Assembly (NCBI RefSeq): GCF_900089775.1
Contig: NZ_FLOB01000001.1
Coordinates: 124,001-188,000 of the forward strand
Source: Marinomonas spartinae
Lineage (GTDB): Bacteria; Pseudomonadota; Gammaproteobacteria; Pseudomonadales; Marinomonadaceae
Direction of reading: 5' to 3'
Length of the DNA stretch: 64,000 bases
Shown here one piece after another: positions 35,632-45,140 of the stretch (positions are counted from its first letter, which is position 1; each line of letters starts with the position of its first letter). Position numbers and translations under genes: made by a program. The notes beneath the pieces were generated by a model. That model ran no database searches. It was not told the DNA's origin and saw only the letters and a list, made by a program, of their open reading frames with translations.

Positions 35632-37016
35632 TAGCTTTCCCCTACTCTTAACTGGACGCGGGCTCTTAAGCCGCCTAATGGACTGTCTTCTAGAAAAAAA
35701 CGTCCTTCGTGGGATTCCACAACACTGCTAACAATCGCCAACCCTAAACCAGACCCTTCTTTGCGTGTGGTTAATCGCTTAAAGCGCTGCACGGCTTGTT
35801 CTCGTTGCGTTTGTGGAATCCCCGGTCCCTGATCATCAATGATGACATTCACATGGCCCGCCTCTTGCGTAAGACTCACGTCAATTTGGTTTTTCGCTGG
35901 ACCATAGACAAGGGAATTCTCTAGCAAATTCCTAAACGCTTCTTTCAGCGCAATCCAATCCCCTTGAACCGAGCCTATCCTCCCATCACAATGATAAGAA
36001 AACTCAATCTCAGTATGGGCATAATCTCGAACACATTCCGTTAACAGCTGCTTGACCAAAGACTCCATGTTCACATCCTCAACTATTCTGGTATCACCGC
36101 GATGCACCACCATGGCATGGGAAAGTAGTTGATTCGTTAAGCGGGTAAGACGTAGATGCTCCTCTCGAATTCGACCAAGATGAGCTGGCAGCTGACTCAG
36201 ATCTTGGCTTTGGCTGGCGATGTCTAACTGGGCTTGTGTCGCGCTTTGTACTGTACGGATTTGATGGCTTGCATCAGCAATAAAGGTTTTCATCCCGTCT
36301 AGATTTGACGCCAGTCTAGTTTGATATTCATTGATGGCATCCACTAATGGTGCCACCTCCTGTATTGACGTTTTGTCTAACGGGGTTTCTGAGAAAGACG
36401 TTTGTGTAAAAAGCGACTTTGATATGGTGCTGAGTGGCTCTAATGCGCGATTAATCGACCACCATAAGACAAACAAAACCAACAGCATAATGCCCAATAG
36501 GGTAGCCAAGCTACGGACTAAAATATCATTTCTCATTTGATCTCGGGCGTTGAGGGTTTGCCCTAGATACACACTCACCCACCCCGATACTTCAGGTTCT
36601 GACAGCCATTTACGCTGCATTACCACTCTAATGTGTTCAGATAAATAATTGGCGTCATAGAATAGTGTCCGCTCTTTACCAAGTGATTGATTGGGCAAAG
36701 GAAAATTTTCATAACCTGTGATGAAGTTACCTTGCGGTCCTTGCACACGATAAAACACCTTATCCTCACTGCTGAGTTGCATCATTTCAAATGATGCGTA
36801 AGGAATGTCTATATCGACATTGGCCCCAGTGACATGCACCCCTTCCAACATTGATAAACTGGCACTTCTTAACAGACGATCATAGGAGTAATTCGCCGCT
36901 TGCTTGGCATAGTGCCAAGCCCCAATGCTCAGCAAAACAAAAACGATCAACAGCAAAAGTGCGCTACGTACCAACATACGTCGACGCAAGGAGTAGCTTG
37001 TACTAATCATCGACAT
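35631..37016 (-). CDS. tctE: Sensor histidine kinase, TctE type
   Basis: Inner-membrane kinase of about 461 residues. A first helix at about 13-32 and a second near 170-190 bound a periplasmic domain of roughly 130 residues (2CSK_N type). A HAMP-like linker follows, then HisKA with phospho-accepting His in FIADASHQIRTVQSATQAQL, an unusual but recognised variant of the SHELRTP box, and an HATPase with NSLVYGP, DDQGPGIP and GSGLGLAIV. It pairs with TctD, whose 3' end it overlaps. The start is uncertain: ATG at 37016 or 37010, or GTG at 37037, none with a strong ribosome site. It probably senses tricarboxylates or a related acid and controls tctCBA, which diverges from tctD. Confidence 0.88.
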   Translation of the reverse strand: MSMISTSYSLRRRMLVRSALLLLIVFVLLSIGAWHYAKQAANYSYDRLLRSASLSMLEGVHVTGANVDIDIPYASFEMMQLSSEDKVFYRVQGPQGNFITGYENFPLPNQSLGKERTLFYDANYLSEHIRVVMQRKWLSEPEVSGWVSVYLGQTLNARDQMRNDILVRSLATLLGIMLLVLFVLWWSINRALEPLSTISKSLFTQTSFSETPLDKTSIQEVAPLVDAINEYQTRLASNLDGMKTFIADASHQIRTVQSATQAQLDIASQSQDLSQLPAHLGRIREEHLRLTRLTNQLLSHAMVVHRGDTRIVEDVNMESLVKQLLTECVRDYAHTEIEFSYHCDGRIGSVQGDWIALKEAFRNLLENSLVYGPAKNQIDVSLTQEAGHVNVIIDDQGPGIPQTQREQAVQRFKRLTTRKEGSGLGLAIVSSVVESHEGRFFLEDSPLGGLRARVQLRVGES

Positions 37017-37671
37017 GGGCGAGATAACCGAGGCCACGAATGGTTTTGATGATGAGAGAAGAGTTAGCCAGTTGTTTTCTTAAACGAGTCAACGTTTGCT
37101 CAATTGCATTGGGCGTATAGGCCTCGTTGAAATCATAAAGTCGGTTAGATATATCGTCTTTGGTTAACACTCGATCTAGATTTTTCAAAAACAATTCAAG
37201 CAACTGTCTCTCTCGCTGGCGTAACTCCAAAAGGCGACCATTCACTTTGGCCGAGTGCGTCGCCAAATCGTAAACCAAATTTCCACATAGAATATCGTTA
37301 CTGGCTTTACCTCTTTCACGACGGTATAGAGCCCGACAGCGGGCGGCTAATTCGCGAAAATCAAACGGTTTCGCCAAATAATCATCCGCACCAAAATCCA
37401 ATGCACTGACACGATCGTCTATTTCTGTGCGCGCCGTTAATACCAATACCGGAATGCGATTACCGTTTGCTCGTAAACTTTGTAGCAGTTGAAACCCACT
37501 GGCCCCGGGCAAATTAATGTCGAGGATCAATAAGTCAAACGACTCTAACGAGACACTGCTTCTCGCCTTCTCTACCGAGTTTACCCAGTCCAAGGGGTGG
37601 CCTTCATTATGGAAATACACTTGGATAGATTGGGCAAGACTATCGCTGTCTTCAATTAACAGCATCCGCAT
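37003..37671 (-). CDS. tctD: Response regulator, TctD type (OmpR family)
   Basis: A 222-residue response regulator. The receiver (about 1-115) has LLIEDSDSLA, phospho-acceptor Asp in LLILDINLPGASG and Lys in LAKPFD; the winged helix follows, with LRQRERQLLELFLKN and the RLRKQLANSSLIIKTIRGLGY end. Start chosen: ATG at 37671, seven bases after AAGGA; an ATG eight codons earlier overlaps that ribosome site. It is the first gene of tctD-tctE-binding protein and divergent from tctC (131 bases), which it probably activates. TctD in Salmonella controls citrate uptake in the same arrangement. Confidence 0.9.
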   Translation of the reverse strand: MRMLLIEDSDSLAQSIQVYFHNEGHPLDWVNSVEKARSSVSLESFDLLILDINLPGASGFQLLQSLRANGNRIPVLVLTARTEIDDRVSALDFGADDYLAKPFDFRELAARCRALYRRERGKASNDILCGNLVYDLATHSAKVNGRLLELRQRERQLLELFLKNLDRVLTKDDISNRLYDFNEAYTPNAIEQTLTRLRKQLANSSLIIKTIRGLGYLAHVDD

Positions 37672-37802
37672 AACGATATCCTTAATAAATGACACATTAT
37701 TATACCATGTCAGGAAGATGTCAGCTTTATGGTGTACTTTTTAAAAATATGTTCTCAAAGAGACATACAACAAAAACAATAATGCTAAACCGGAGACACT
37801 CT

Positions 37803-38780
37803 ATGAAAGCACGTATCGCCACATTATTACTAGCGAGCGGATTGACACTTGCCTCAGCAGCCCACGCATTCGAACCCAATAAACCCAGCTGTATTGCCCC
37901 AGCCAAGCCTGGCGGTGGCTTTGATCTAACCTGTCGTATTCTGTCTACAGGCTTTGCCAAAGCTGGAATCACCAAAATACCAATGGCCGTAACCTTTATG
38001 CCTGGGGGCGTTGGTGCAGTTGCCTATAACTACATCAACGCAACGAACCCCGATGATCCCAATAAATTGGTCGCTTTTAGCTCTGGTTCATTACTGAATA
38101 TTGCCCAAGGCAAATTTGGCCGCAACTTAGATGAAAATGATGCACGTTGGGTCGGCACCGCTGGTGTGGATTATGGTGCCATTATGGTTCGCGCTGATGC
38201 GCCTTGGAATACACTGGGCGAATTGGTAGATGCCATTAAAAAAGACCCAAGTAAATTCGTCCTTGGTGCAGGGGGAGGTGTTGGCAGCCAAGACTGGATG
38301 AAAGCTGCCATTCTGATGAAGTCCTCAGGTGTTGACCCTAAGAAAATGCGTTACGTCGCGTACGAAGGGGGTGGTGAAGCATTGGCCGCCCTTTTAGGTG
38401 GGCATATTAAGGTCTACCCAGGTGATGTTGGCGAAATGAAAGGCTTGGTGGAATCAGGCAAGGTAAAAGTCTTGGCGATCATGTCACCTGAACGCCTCAA
38501 AGGTGAATTTTCGAACTACCCAACGGCCATAGAGCAAGGCTATGATGCAGAATGGACCATTATTCGTGGTTATTACTTAGGGCCTAAAGTATCCGATGAA
38601 GCCTATAACTACTGGTCCGATCAATTTCAGAAAGCCTACAACGACCCTGCCTTCGAGAAAACAGTAGTCGATCAAAACCTCGTTCCTTTCAACATGTCAG
38701 GTAAAACACTAGATAGTTACATTAAAGAACGTGTTGGTTATATGCGTGGCTTAGCCAAAGAAGCAGGCTTAATTAACTAG
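37803..38780 (+). CDS. tctC: Tripartite tricarboxylate transporter, binding protein TctC
   Basis: Periplasmic binding protein of 325 residues (TctC/Bug family). The signal peptide ends at SAAHAFEP (about residue 22). CIAPAKPGGGFDLTCRIL is the substrate-loop motif that binds a carboxylate, followed by VTFMPGGVGAVAYN and FVLGAGGGVGSQDW. Start: ATG at 37803, with GGAGA seven bases upstream and an ordinary signal peptide; longer in-frame extensions have no ribosome site. It supplies tricarboxylates such as citrate to TctA/TctB; the exact substrate cannot be read from sequence. Confidence 0.95.
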   Translation: MKARIATLLLASGLTLASAAHAFEPNKPSCIAPAKPGGGFDLTCRILSTGFAKAGITKIPMAVTFMPGGVGAVAYNYINATNPDDPNKLVAFSSGSLLNIAQGKFGRNLDENDARWVGTAGVDYGAIMVRADAPWNTLGELVDAIKKDPSKFVLGAGGGVGSQDWMKAAILMKSSGVDPKKMRYVAYEGGGEALAALLGGHIKVYPGDVGEMKGLVESGKVKVLAIMSPERLKGEFSNYPTAIEQGYDAEWTIIRGYYLGPKVSDEAYNYWSDQFQKAYNDPAFEKTVVDQNLVPFNMSGKTLDSYIKERVGYMRGLAKEAGLIN

Positions 38781-38797
38781 TGAATTGAGGCGATAAC

Positions 38798-39235
38798 ATG
38801 CTATATGACCGCATTTTTGCGGGTGCATTTTTGGTACTGTCTGGGCTGATTGCCTGGACAGCTTACCATTTTAATGTCCCGTTTCAGTATGAACCCTTGG
38901 GGCCAAAAGCCTTTCCCCTTATTTTATCCGGCATTGCAGCACTATGCTGTGTTTGGCTGTTTATCAAGCCGAGTCAAAATACTTGGCACCCTACCAAAGA
39001 AGTATGGGTAAAAATCCTTTCAGGGTTAGGCATTATGGTGCTTTACGCTGCACTGTTTGAAAAAGCAGGATTTATTATTTCAACCACACTTGTTGGCACC
39101 ATTTTTAGCTGGTTGTTTGGTGAAAAGCTCCTTAAAGCCTTCTTGTACGCCCTCGTTCTCAGTCCTATTAGCTATTTTTTATTAGCAGACTTAATGCAAC
39201 TTAATGTCCCTGTCGGCATTCTATTCGGAGAGTAA
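38798..39235 (+). CDS. tctB: Tripartite tricarboxylate transporter, small membrane subunit TctB
   Basis: A 145-residue inner-membrane protein with four helices at about 5-22, 38-54, 72-92 and 105-135. It is the small subunit, poorly conserved in sequence; position between tctC and tctA and helix layout make the call. Family cues include FQYEPLGPKAFPLILSGIAAL. GAGG precedes the ATG. Its TAA overlaps the tctA start (TAATG). Confidence 0.9.
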   Translation: MLYDRIFAGAFLVLSGLIAWTAYHFNVPFQYEPLGPKAFPLILSGIAALCCVWLFIKPSQNTWHPTKEVWVKILSGLGIMVLYAALFEKAGFIISTTLVGTIFSWLFGEKLLKAFLYALVLSPISYFLLADLMQLNVPVGILFGE

Positions 39236-40725
39236 TGATGGACGTTTTCCATTACTTAGCACTCGGGTTTTCTGTTGCCCTCACCCCACTCAACTTAGGG
39301 TTAGTATTAGCTGGCTGTTTCATCGGTACCCTAATCGGCTCACTACCGGGAATTGGCCCCATCAATGGCGTGGCCATTTTATTACCTTTAGCCTATTCCG
39401 TTGGATTGCCGCCTGAATCGGCGCTGATTCTTCTCGCTGGTGTGTATTACGGTGCAGAATACGGCGGCCGTATTTCCAGTATACTACTCAACGTTCCTGG
39501 AGATGCCGGAGCCATTATGACCACTTTAGATGGCTACCCGATGGCCAAACGAGGAGAAGGGGGACGAGCGCTGGCACTCTCTGCAGTTTCCTCATTCTTT
39601 GGTAGCATGGGCGCGCTGCTTCTTATGGTGATTTTTGCCCCATTACTGAGTAAATTAGCCATTCAATTTGGTCCATCAGAGTATGTATGGTTGATGATTT
39701 TCGCCTTTACCTGTTTGGCGACGATGGTCGGTAAACGCCCCATCAAAACCATAGTTGGTGTGGTCATCGGCTTATTACTAGCGACCGTGGGCATCGACTC
39801 TGGCACGGGTATTTTGCGCTTTACCATGGGCATCCCCAATTTGTTTGATGGGGTCGACTTTTTGGTTGTTGTGATTGGTATGTTTGCCATTAGTGAAGTG
39901 TTAATACTGTTAGAAAGCTGGGCTCGCAATGATTTAAAACTCACGCCTGTTGGCAAAAGCTTTGTCTCTTTTGCCGACCTAATGGCCGTGAAATGGGTCA
40001 TATTCCGCTCCACGATTTCTGGTTTTCTCATCGGCGTACTGCCTGGTACCGGCGCCTCCATTGCTAGTGCCGTGGCTTACGGAACAGAGAAACGTTTTGC
40101 CGAAGGCAAAGAAGAACACTTCGGACAAGGTGATATTCGTGGCCTAGCGGCACCAGAAGCCGCCAATAATGCCTCGGCAGCAGGCTCTATGGTGCCGATG
40201 TTAACATTGGGAATTCCAGGCAGCGGCACAACGGCTATTTTACTGGGCGCCCTATTGATGTTCAACATCACCCCAGGTCCTCTGTTGTTTGAACAACAAC
40301 CTAATATTGCCTGGGGACTCATTGCGTCTATGTTTATTGGTAACATCGCCTTATTGGTGATGAATTTACCACTCATTGGTTTGTTCGTTCGTCTGCTTTC
40401 GATTAAACAATCTTACCTTGTACCCGTGATTGTGATGTTAACCTTTGTCGGTATCTACTCCATTCACGGTGACACCTTTGATCTGTTTTTTATGATTGTG
40501 CTAGGCGTTTTTGCCTTCATCTTACGTAAATTAGGGTTTTCATTGGCGCCTGTGATTCTTGGGCTCGTACTAGGTAAAGTCTTAGAGGAAAACCTTCGAC
40601 GGGCTCTTTCTATCAGTGGGGGGGATTGGTTTATTTTATTCGATGGTGCCATTACTTATGTGTTGGCCATTGCCACCGTATTAGCTATTGTCCTTCCGAA
40701 AGTCATGAAGTTAAGAAAAAAATAA
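39235..40725 (+). CDS. tctA: Tripartite tricarboxylate transporter, large membrane subunit TctA
   Basis: Large channel subunit, 496 residues with about 10-12 helices. Diagnostic blocks are GSLPGIGPINGVAILLPL, ILLAGVYYGAEYGGRISSILLN, the second GVLPGTGASIASAVAYGTEKR and EAANNASAAGSMVPMLTLGIPGSGTTAILLGAL. It uses the ion gradient to drive uptake of substrate delivered by TctC. Two adjacent ATGs (39235 and 39238) are possible starts. It is the last gene of tctCBA, closed by a perfect terminator. Confidence 0.95.
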   Translation: MMDVFHYLALGFSVALTPLNLGLVLAGCFIGTLIGSLPGIGPINGVAILLPLAYSVGLPPESALILLAGVYYGAEYGGRISSILLNVPGDAGAIMTTLDGYPMAKRGEGGRALALSAVSSFFGSMGALLLMVIFAPLLSKLAIQFGPSEYVWLMIFAFTCLATMVGKRPIKTIVGVVIGLLLATVGIDSGTGILRFTMGIPNLFDGVDFLVVVIGMFAISEVLILLESWARNDLKLTPVGKSFVSFADLMAVKWVIFRSTISGFLIGVLPGTGASIASAVAYGTEKRFAEGKEEHFGQGDIRGLAAPEAANNASAAGSMVPMLTLGIPGSGTTAILLGALLMFNITPGPLLFEQQPNIAWGLIASMFIGNIALLVMNLPLIGLFVRLLSIKQSYLVPVIVMLTFVGIYSIHGDTFDLFFMIVLGVFAFILRKLGFSLAPVILGLVLGKVLEENLRRALSISGGDWFILFDGAITYVLAIATVLAIVLPKVMKLRKK

Positions 40726-40766
40726 CCCTTCTTCCTTCTGCACCAGTTCAAGCTATTGCAAAAAAT

Positions 40767-40801
40767 GCTCCATTAGATACATCAATCTAATGGAGCGTTT
40801 T
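40767..40801 (+). terminator. Terminator after tctA
   Basis: A perfect 12-bp stem GCTCCATTAGAT/ATCTAATGGAGC with a 6-base loop is followed by GTTTT. It lies about 40 bases after the tctA stop. Confidence 0.8.
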
Positions 40802-40879
40802 AATAGAGTATAGCTTTCTAATACTGAGTGGCCGTTTTCCATCGCTTATAATGTGTGCGGCCTATTCCTTGTCAGTAGA

Positions 40880-41938
40880 TTAATAGTGTGCTTTATAGTC
40901 CCACGACATACGCTGTCCGGTTTCCGACGATTGCTCCGCAAGACACAAACCATAGATTAATTGACAGGCCTGATCCATAGACACTGGAGCACTTCCTTTC
41001 CCTAGAATAGCCTCTCTTAGCTGCGCATAGAAGGCACTATAATCCCCATGGACTGAGGATTCTGCGATGACTTCAATATCATCTTGTGAGTGCGCTAAAA
41101 AGCACGTCAGCGTCTGTTTTGGCGCTTGAGAGGGAAATCCTTCATGCCATGGCATTTGTCCTGATCGTAACGCTGGCTCTTGTGGATCTAACCCAACACA
41201 TTGCCAACTACCTTGAGTAAATCGACCATTAAAGCGACGCATCTCTCCGGCCTCATAGGGTGTCGCCCCCAAGCGAATACGTTTACCAGGATAACCTAAT
41301 TCAATTTCAAACCAGTCATGGGTTTTACCATTCTCTCGTAGGGTATCAATACTAGCATGCAGCCATTTTGGCTCTCCGAACAACGCGAGCATTTGATCTA
41401 ACAAATGAGACCCTAAATCCCATAACACCCCTGTCGCTGGGCCAGGCTGTTCTCGCCAACGATCTTGTACCACAGGGCGAAAACGGTCAAAGCGCGAATC
41501 CAAGTGCTTCAGCTCGCCTATTTCACCACTGTCTATTAACGCTTTTAAACGTTGGAAATCTCCATCAAAACGGCGATTTTGATACACGCAAAACACCACA
41601 CCCTGTTGTTTTGCAACGCGACACAGATACTCTATTTGTTGAATACTGGTGACGGATGGCTTCTCCAATAAAACATGCTTACCGCTTTCTAAAGCCAGCT
41701 TGGCTTGTTCAAAGTGCAATTTATCGGGCGTGGTAATTACCACCAAGTCAATGCTCGGTGTATGGCACATTTCCGTGACCGATTGTAAGACGACAGCATT
41801 CGGCAACACGGCATGAACCGCCTCTACTTTAGAGCTGCATACATGAGTCATTTCCATATGCGGGTCATTCATCACAAAAGGGGTATGAAATACTTGTCCG
41901 GATAGACCAAAACCAATTAAACCAACCTTGATTGTCAT
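40880..41938 (-). CDS. ydgJ: Gfo/Idh/MocA-family oxidoreductase, YdgJ-like
   Basis: A 352-residue NAD(P)-dependent oxidoreductase. The Rossmann part opens with VGLIGFGLSGQVFHTPFV, and the EKP motif of the family is in KHVLLEKPSVT. The C-terminal sheet domain has the block DRFRPVVQDRWREQPGPATG followed by LWDLGSHLLDQMLALFG, nearly the same as E. coli YdgJ, so orthology is likely; YdgJ acts on sugars or polyols with an uncertain physiological substrate. Start: ATG at 41938 after GAGGAG and an 8-base gap; longer extensions upstream read through hydrophobic, non-family sequence. It is convergent with tctA. Confidence 0.88.
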   Translation of the reverse strand: MTIKVGLIGFGLSGQVFHTPFVMNDPHMEMTHVCSSKVEAVHAVLPNAVVLQSVTEMCHTPSIDLVVITTPDKLHFEQAKLALESGKHVLLEKPSVTSIQQIEYLCRVAKQQGVVFCVYQNRRFDGDFQRLKALIDSGEIGELKHLDSRFDRFRPVVQDRWREQPGPATGVLWDLGSHLLDQMLALFGEPKWLHASIDTLRENGKTHDWFEIELGYPGKRIRLGATPYEAGEMRRFNGRFTQGSWQCVGLDPQEPALRSGQMPWHEGFPSQAPKQTLTCFLAHSQDDIEVIAESSVHGDYSAFYAQLREAILGKGSAPVSMDQACQLIYGLCLAEQSSETGQRMSWDYKAHY

Positions 41939-42104
41939 AAAACCCCACTCCTCATCATCTATAAGTTCATAGATAAATAATAGTTTGAACTCAAACCATT
42001 TTGCAAGTTTTAACGGCAACTCAAAGGAACCCCCAAGAAAGCACGATAAAAAAACCGCTTCAACACTTCTTTTTAGCGCGCTTGCTCTTGGGTAAAATGG
42101 TCAC

Positions 42105-42593
42105 TTAAAGCTTGCGACCGAGCTGTTTTTCCACCTGTCGCTTTTCCCATTCAGGACCAAAGCACTTAATCACGTTAAACACGCGTAAACCATGAAAAGC
42201 CAAGCCGACTCCCCACCCAAGCATGGGCCATACCGCCCAAATATAGGAGGGATGAGTAAACAGATTGATGGCGAACAATACAGGAATGATTAAACAATAC
42301 TGAGTGAGGTGTATATAAAAACCTTTCATTTTCTGTACTCGATGAAATGCTAACCGTTCCTCTAAACTAATAGTATGAGCGGATTTTTCCTCTCTATCTT
42401 GTGTGGTCATATCGGTATCTCCTTGCAGGTCTGTAATAGGAAGTTCAAAAACAGCTGCTAAAGATTTCAACGATTCAAGCCCTGGATTTTGACCCTTTTC
42501 GATGCGTTGAATCGTTCTGATACTTAATCCACTCAGTTGAGAAAGCTGGTCTTGCGACCAGCCCCTTTGCAGTCTAAGTTTTTTTACAATCAT
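42105..42593 (-). CDS. XRE-family regulator with C-terminal membrane (2TM) domain
   Basis: A 162-residue protein. Residues 3-60 form a Cro/CI helix-turn-helix (LRLQRGWSQDQLSQLSGLSIRTIQRIEKGQNPGLESLKSLA). A charged linker follows, then a 2TM domain from about 83 to 155 with two helices (YCLIIPVLFAINLF and YIWAVWPMLGWGVGLAFHG) and a basic end. It is thus a DNA-binding domain tethered to the inner membrane, an arrangement found in several gammaproteobacteria with no settled function. AGGGA lies nine bases before the ATG. It is flanked by uvrD and ydgJ on the same strand but far enough away for separate transcription. Confidence 0.85.
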   Translation of the reverse strand: MIVKKLRLQRGWSQDQLSQLSGLSIRTIQRIEKGQNPGLESLKSLAAVFELPITDLQGDTDMTTQDREEKSAHTISLEERLAFHRVQKMKGFYIHLTQYCLIIPVLFAINLFTHPSYIWAVWPMLGWGVGLAFHGLRVFNVIKCFGPEWEKRQVEKQLGRKL

Positions 42594-42740
42594 TTTTATT
42601 ATCCCTACATGCTGTTTTTTTAAGGAACTCTTAGCCTACTGAAAACGACATGGGTGCGTGACGACATATCCCCGACACCAATATGACATTATCTAAAAAT
42701 CAATAACTTACAAACAAGAAGAGTTATTTATACAAGGCTA

Positions 42741-44954
42741 TTATAAGACCTCTAACTTCGCAAAGGACAGCACCAACCACTTGCTACCTTCATCATCAAA
42801 ATTAACCTGTACTCGGGCTTGTGGCCCTTGTCCTTCATAGTTAATCACTAAGCCTTCACCAAACACAGGGTGCTTAACACGATCGCCCATATTGACGTTC
42901 ACTTCTGGGGCTTTAAAGTTGTTCAAAACCGTGCTGTTTTGCAGGCGAGCTTTTTCTGTTTGATAATCGGGTCGCTGCATGGAGACTGGACGACTGACTT
43001 GTGAACGCAGGCGTACCTCCTCTAAGCACTGTGGCGGGATTTCTTTAATAAAGCGTGACGGACTATTAAAAGATTCGCTACCGAACAAACGACGGGATTC
43101 CGCGTAAGTTATGTAAAGTTTCTTCATAGCACGGGTGATACCCACATAGCAAAGGCGTCGCTCTTCTTCAAGACGTCCAGGCTCTTCAAACGACATTTTG
43201 CTGGGGAACAAGTTTTCCTCCACGCCCGTTAAAAAGACCAATGGAAATTCCAGTCCTTTCGCAGAATGCAGTGTCATTAATTGAACCGCATCTTGGTACT
43301 CATCCGCTTGCGCATCACCAGCATCCAATACTGCTTGATCAAGGAAAGCCATCAGTGGCGAGCTAAAGGCCTCGTCTTCAGGGTTCCAACTAAATCCTCC
43401 GGCGGCGCCAATCAACTCTTTTAAGTTCTCGACTCGCGCCTCGCCCTTCTCTCCCTTCTCTTTTTCATGGAAAGGAATCAGACCTGCATCGTTAATAATT
43501 TGCTCAAAGATGTCACCCAAGCTTAAATCCGGCTGCTGAACAGTGGTCATCAGATCATCAATAATTTGTTGAAAGCCTTTAATAGCATTGGTCGCTCTTG
43601 CCGGCATAATGGCTTGATCAACAATAAGTTGGGCCGCTTGCCACATGGAGCAGCCTTGATCCCGTGCCATTTCCCGCAGTGTACTGATACTGCGCTCGCC
43701 AATACCACGAGGTGGCACATTAATCACCCGCTCCATGGCACCATCGTCATTGGGATCCAGCGCCAAGCGGGCATAAGCCAAGGCATTTTTAATCTCTAAA
43801 CGGTCATAGAATCTGTGCCCACCATAAATTCGATAAGCAATCTGTTCCCTAACTAAGCATTCCTCAATCACCCGAGACTGGGCATTAGAACGATATAAAA
43901 TCGCTGTCTCTTTCAATGCGGCACCTTCATCACGCCACTTTTTGATAATGCCGATAATAAACCGAGCCTCATCCTGCTCGTTAAACCCCGCGTAGAGGGA
44001 AATCGGCTCACCATCACCACTGTCTGTCCAGAGCTCTTTACCTAAACGATCATCGTTGTTTTTAATCAAACCGTTAGCCGCATTCAGTATGTGGCCAGTA
44101 GAACGATAGTTTTGCTCTAAGCGAATGGTTTGAACGTCTTTAAAGTGCTTAGTAAAGTTATGAATGTTTTCAATTTTCGCTCCACGCCAACCATAGATAG
44201 ACTGATCATCATCCCCCACGGCAGTAATTGTTCCCTGCTCGCCCACCATAACGCGTAGCCAAGCATATTGAATGGTGTTGGTATCTTGAAACTCGTCCAC
44301 CAAGACATGACGAAAACGCTCTTGATAATGGCGCAACAAAGGCGGATTAGTGAGCATCAGCTCGTGAGCACGCAATAGCAACTCACCAAAATCCAACATC
44401 CCCAAACGTTCGCAGGCCTCCTCATAATGGTAATACAGCTCTCGCATACCTTTAGAGAAAGGGTCATGACTATCAGGCACATGGGCAGCACGACGGCCCT
44501 CATCTTTCTGCCCATTGATGAACCAACACACTTGCTTAGGTGGCCAGCGCGTATCATCGATGTTCATCTCTCGCATAATGCGTTTTACCAAGCGCAGCTG
44601 GTCATCGCTGTCCATAATCTGGAAGTTTTCTTTGAGCCCCGCATCACGCCAATGGGCGCGCAACAGACGATGAGCCAGACCATGGAATGTTCCCACCCAC
44701 ATACCTTGGGGAGGAACACCCACCAGTTCTTCAATTCGCCCTTGCATTTCACGTGCGGCTTTATTGGTAAACGTCACCGCCATAATGCTATAGGGCGACA
44801 GTTGGTAGGCGTGCATCAACCAAGCGATACGATGCACCAAAACCCGTGTTTTGCCGGACCCCGCTCCCGCTAGCACAAGGCTATTTTGCAATGGCGCGGC
44901 CACTGCATCACGCTGTTTATCATTTAACGAGTCGAGGATAAAAGAAACATCCAT
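42741..44954 (-). CDS. uvrD: DNA helicase II UvrD
   Basis: Superfamily-1A 3'-5' helicase of 737 residues, close to the 720 of E. coli UvrD, used in nucleotide excision and mismatch repair. Motifs: Q-motif LNDKQRDAVA, Walker A AGAGSGKTRVLVHRI, motif II VDEFQDTN, motif III GDDDQSIYGWRGA, motif V LMTLHSAKGLEFPLVF and VI VGITRAMK. The C-terminal Tudor-like end (VNMGDRVKHPVFGEGLV) matches UvrD/PcrA, which supports UvrD over Rep. Start: ATG at 44954, family-consistent; a 43-residue N-terminal extension is possible but carries no family sequence. A LexA box was looked for and not found. Confidence 0.94.
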   Translation of the reverse strand: MDVSFILDSLNDKQRDAVAAPLQNSLVLAGAGSGKTRVLVHRIAWLMHAYQLSPYSIMAVTFTNKAAREMQGRIEELVGVPPQGMWVGTFHGLAHRLLRAHWRDAGLKENFQIMDSDDQLRLVKRIMREMNIDDTRWPPKQVCWFINGQKDEGRRAAHVPDSHDPFSKGMRELYYHYEEACERLGMLDFGELLLRAHELMLTNPPLLRHYQERFRHVLVDEFQDTNTIQYAWLRVMVGEQGTITAVGDDDQSIYGWRGAKIENIHNFTKHFKDVQTIRLEQNYRSTGHILNAANGLIKNNDDRLGKELWTDSGDGEPISLYAGFNEQDEARFIIGIIKKWRDEGAALKETAILYRSNAQSRVIEECLVREQIAYRIYGGHRFYDRLEIKNALAYARLALDPNDDGAMERVINVPPRGIGERSISTLREMARDQGCSMWQAAQLIVDQAIMPARATNAIKGFQQIIDDLMTTVQQPDLSLGDIFEQIINDAGLIPFHEKEKGEKGEARVENLKELIGAAGGFSWNPEDEAFSSPLMAFLDQAVLDAGDAQADEYQDAVQLMTLHSAKGLEFPLVFLTGVEENLFPSKMSFEEPGRLEEERRLCYVGITRAMKKLYITYAESRRLFGSESFNSPSRFIKEIPPQCLEEVRLRSQVSRPVSMQRPDYQTEKARLQNSTVLNNFKAPEVNVNMGDRVKHPVFGEGLVINYEGQGPQARVQVNFDDEGSKWLVLSFAKLEVL

Positions 44955-45084
44955 TGCATTCCGCCGTATTAATTTAATGTGTTTGTCATAAAAACGCGTT
45001 AAAAAGAGGTTGATTTTTGATCGATATGCGTTTTTTATAAACCTGAAACAAGTTGTCTGTCTATTTTGACTTTTTTCATCCATT

Positions 45085-45116
45085 GATGACAGTGATCAAT
45101 CACATTGAGTGTCATC
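45085..45116. repeat. Nested palindromes between uvrD and the small protein gene
   Basis: GATGACA/TGTCATC outer arms enclose the 12-base palindrome GTGATCAATCAC. The element ends 24 bases before the small gene's ATG and could be an operator, but no regulator can be named. Confidence 0.35.
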
Positions 45117-45140
45117 GAGATTAGCCAGAAGGGTATAACA

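Noticed and set aside
35631..37037. Possible frameshift between tctD and tctE because they overlap
   Set aside because: Both proteins are full length with complete C and N termini; a short overlap is normal translational coupling.
44955..45140. Possible LexA (SOS) box upstream of uvrD
   Set aside because: CTGT is present near 45057, but the required ACAG at the correct distance is not; only a half-site is seen.
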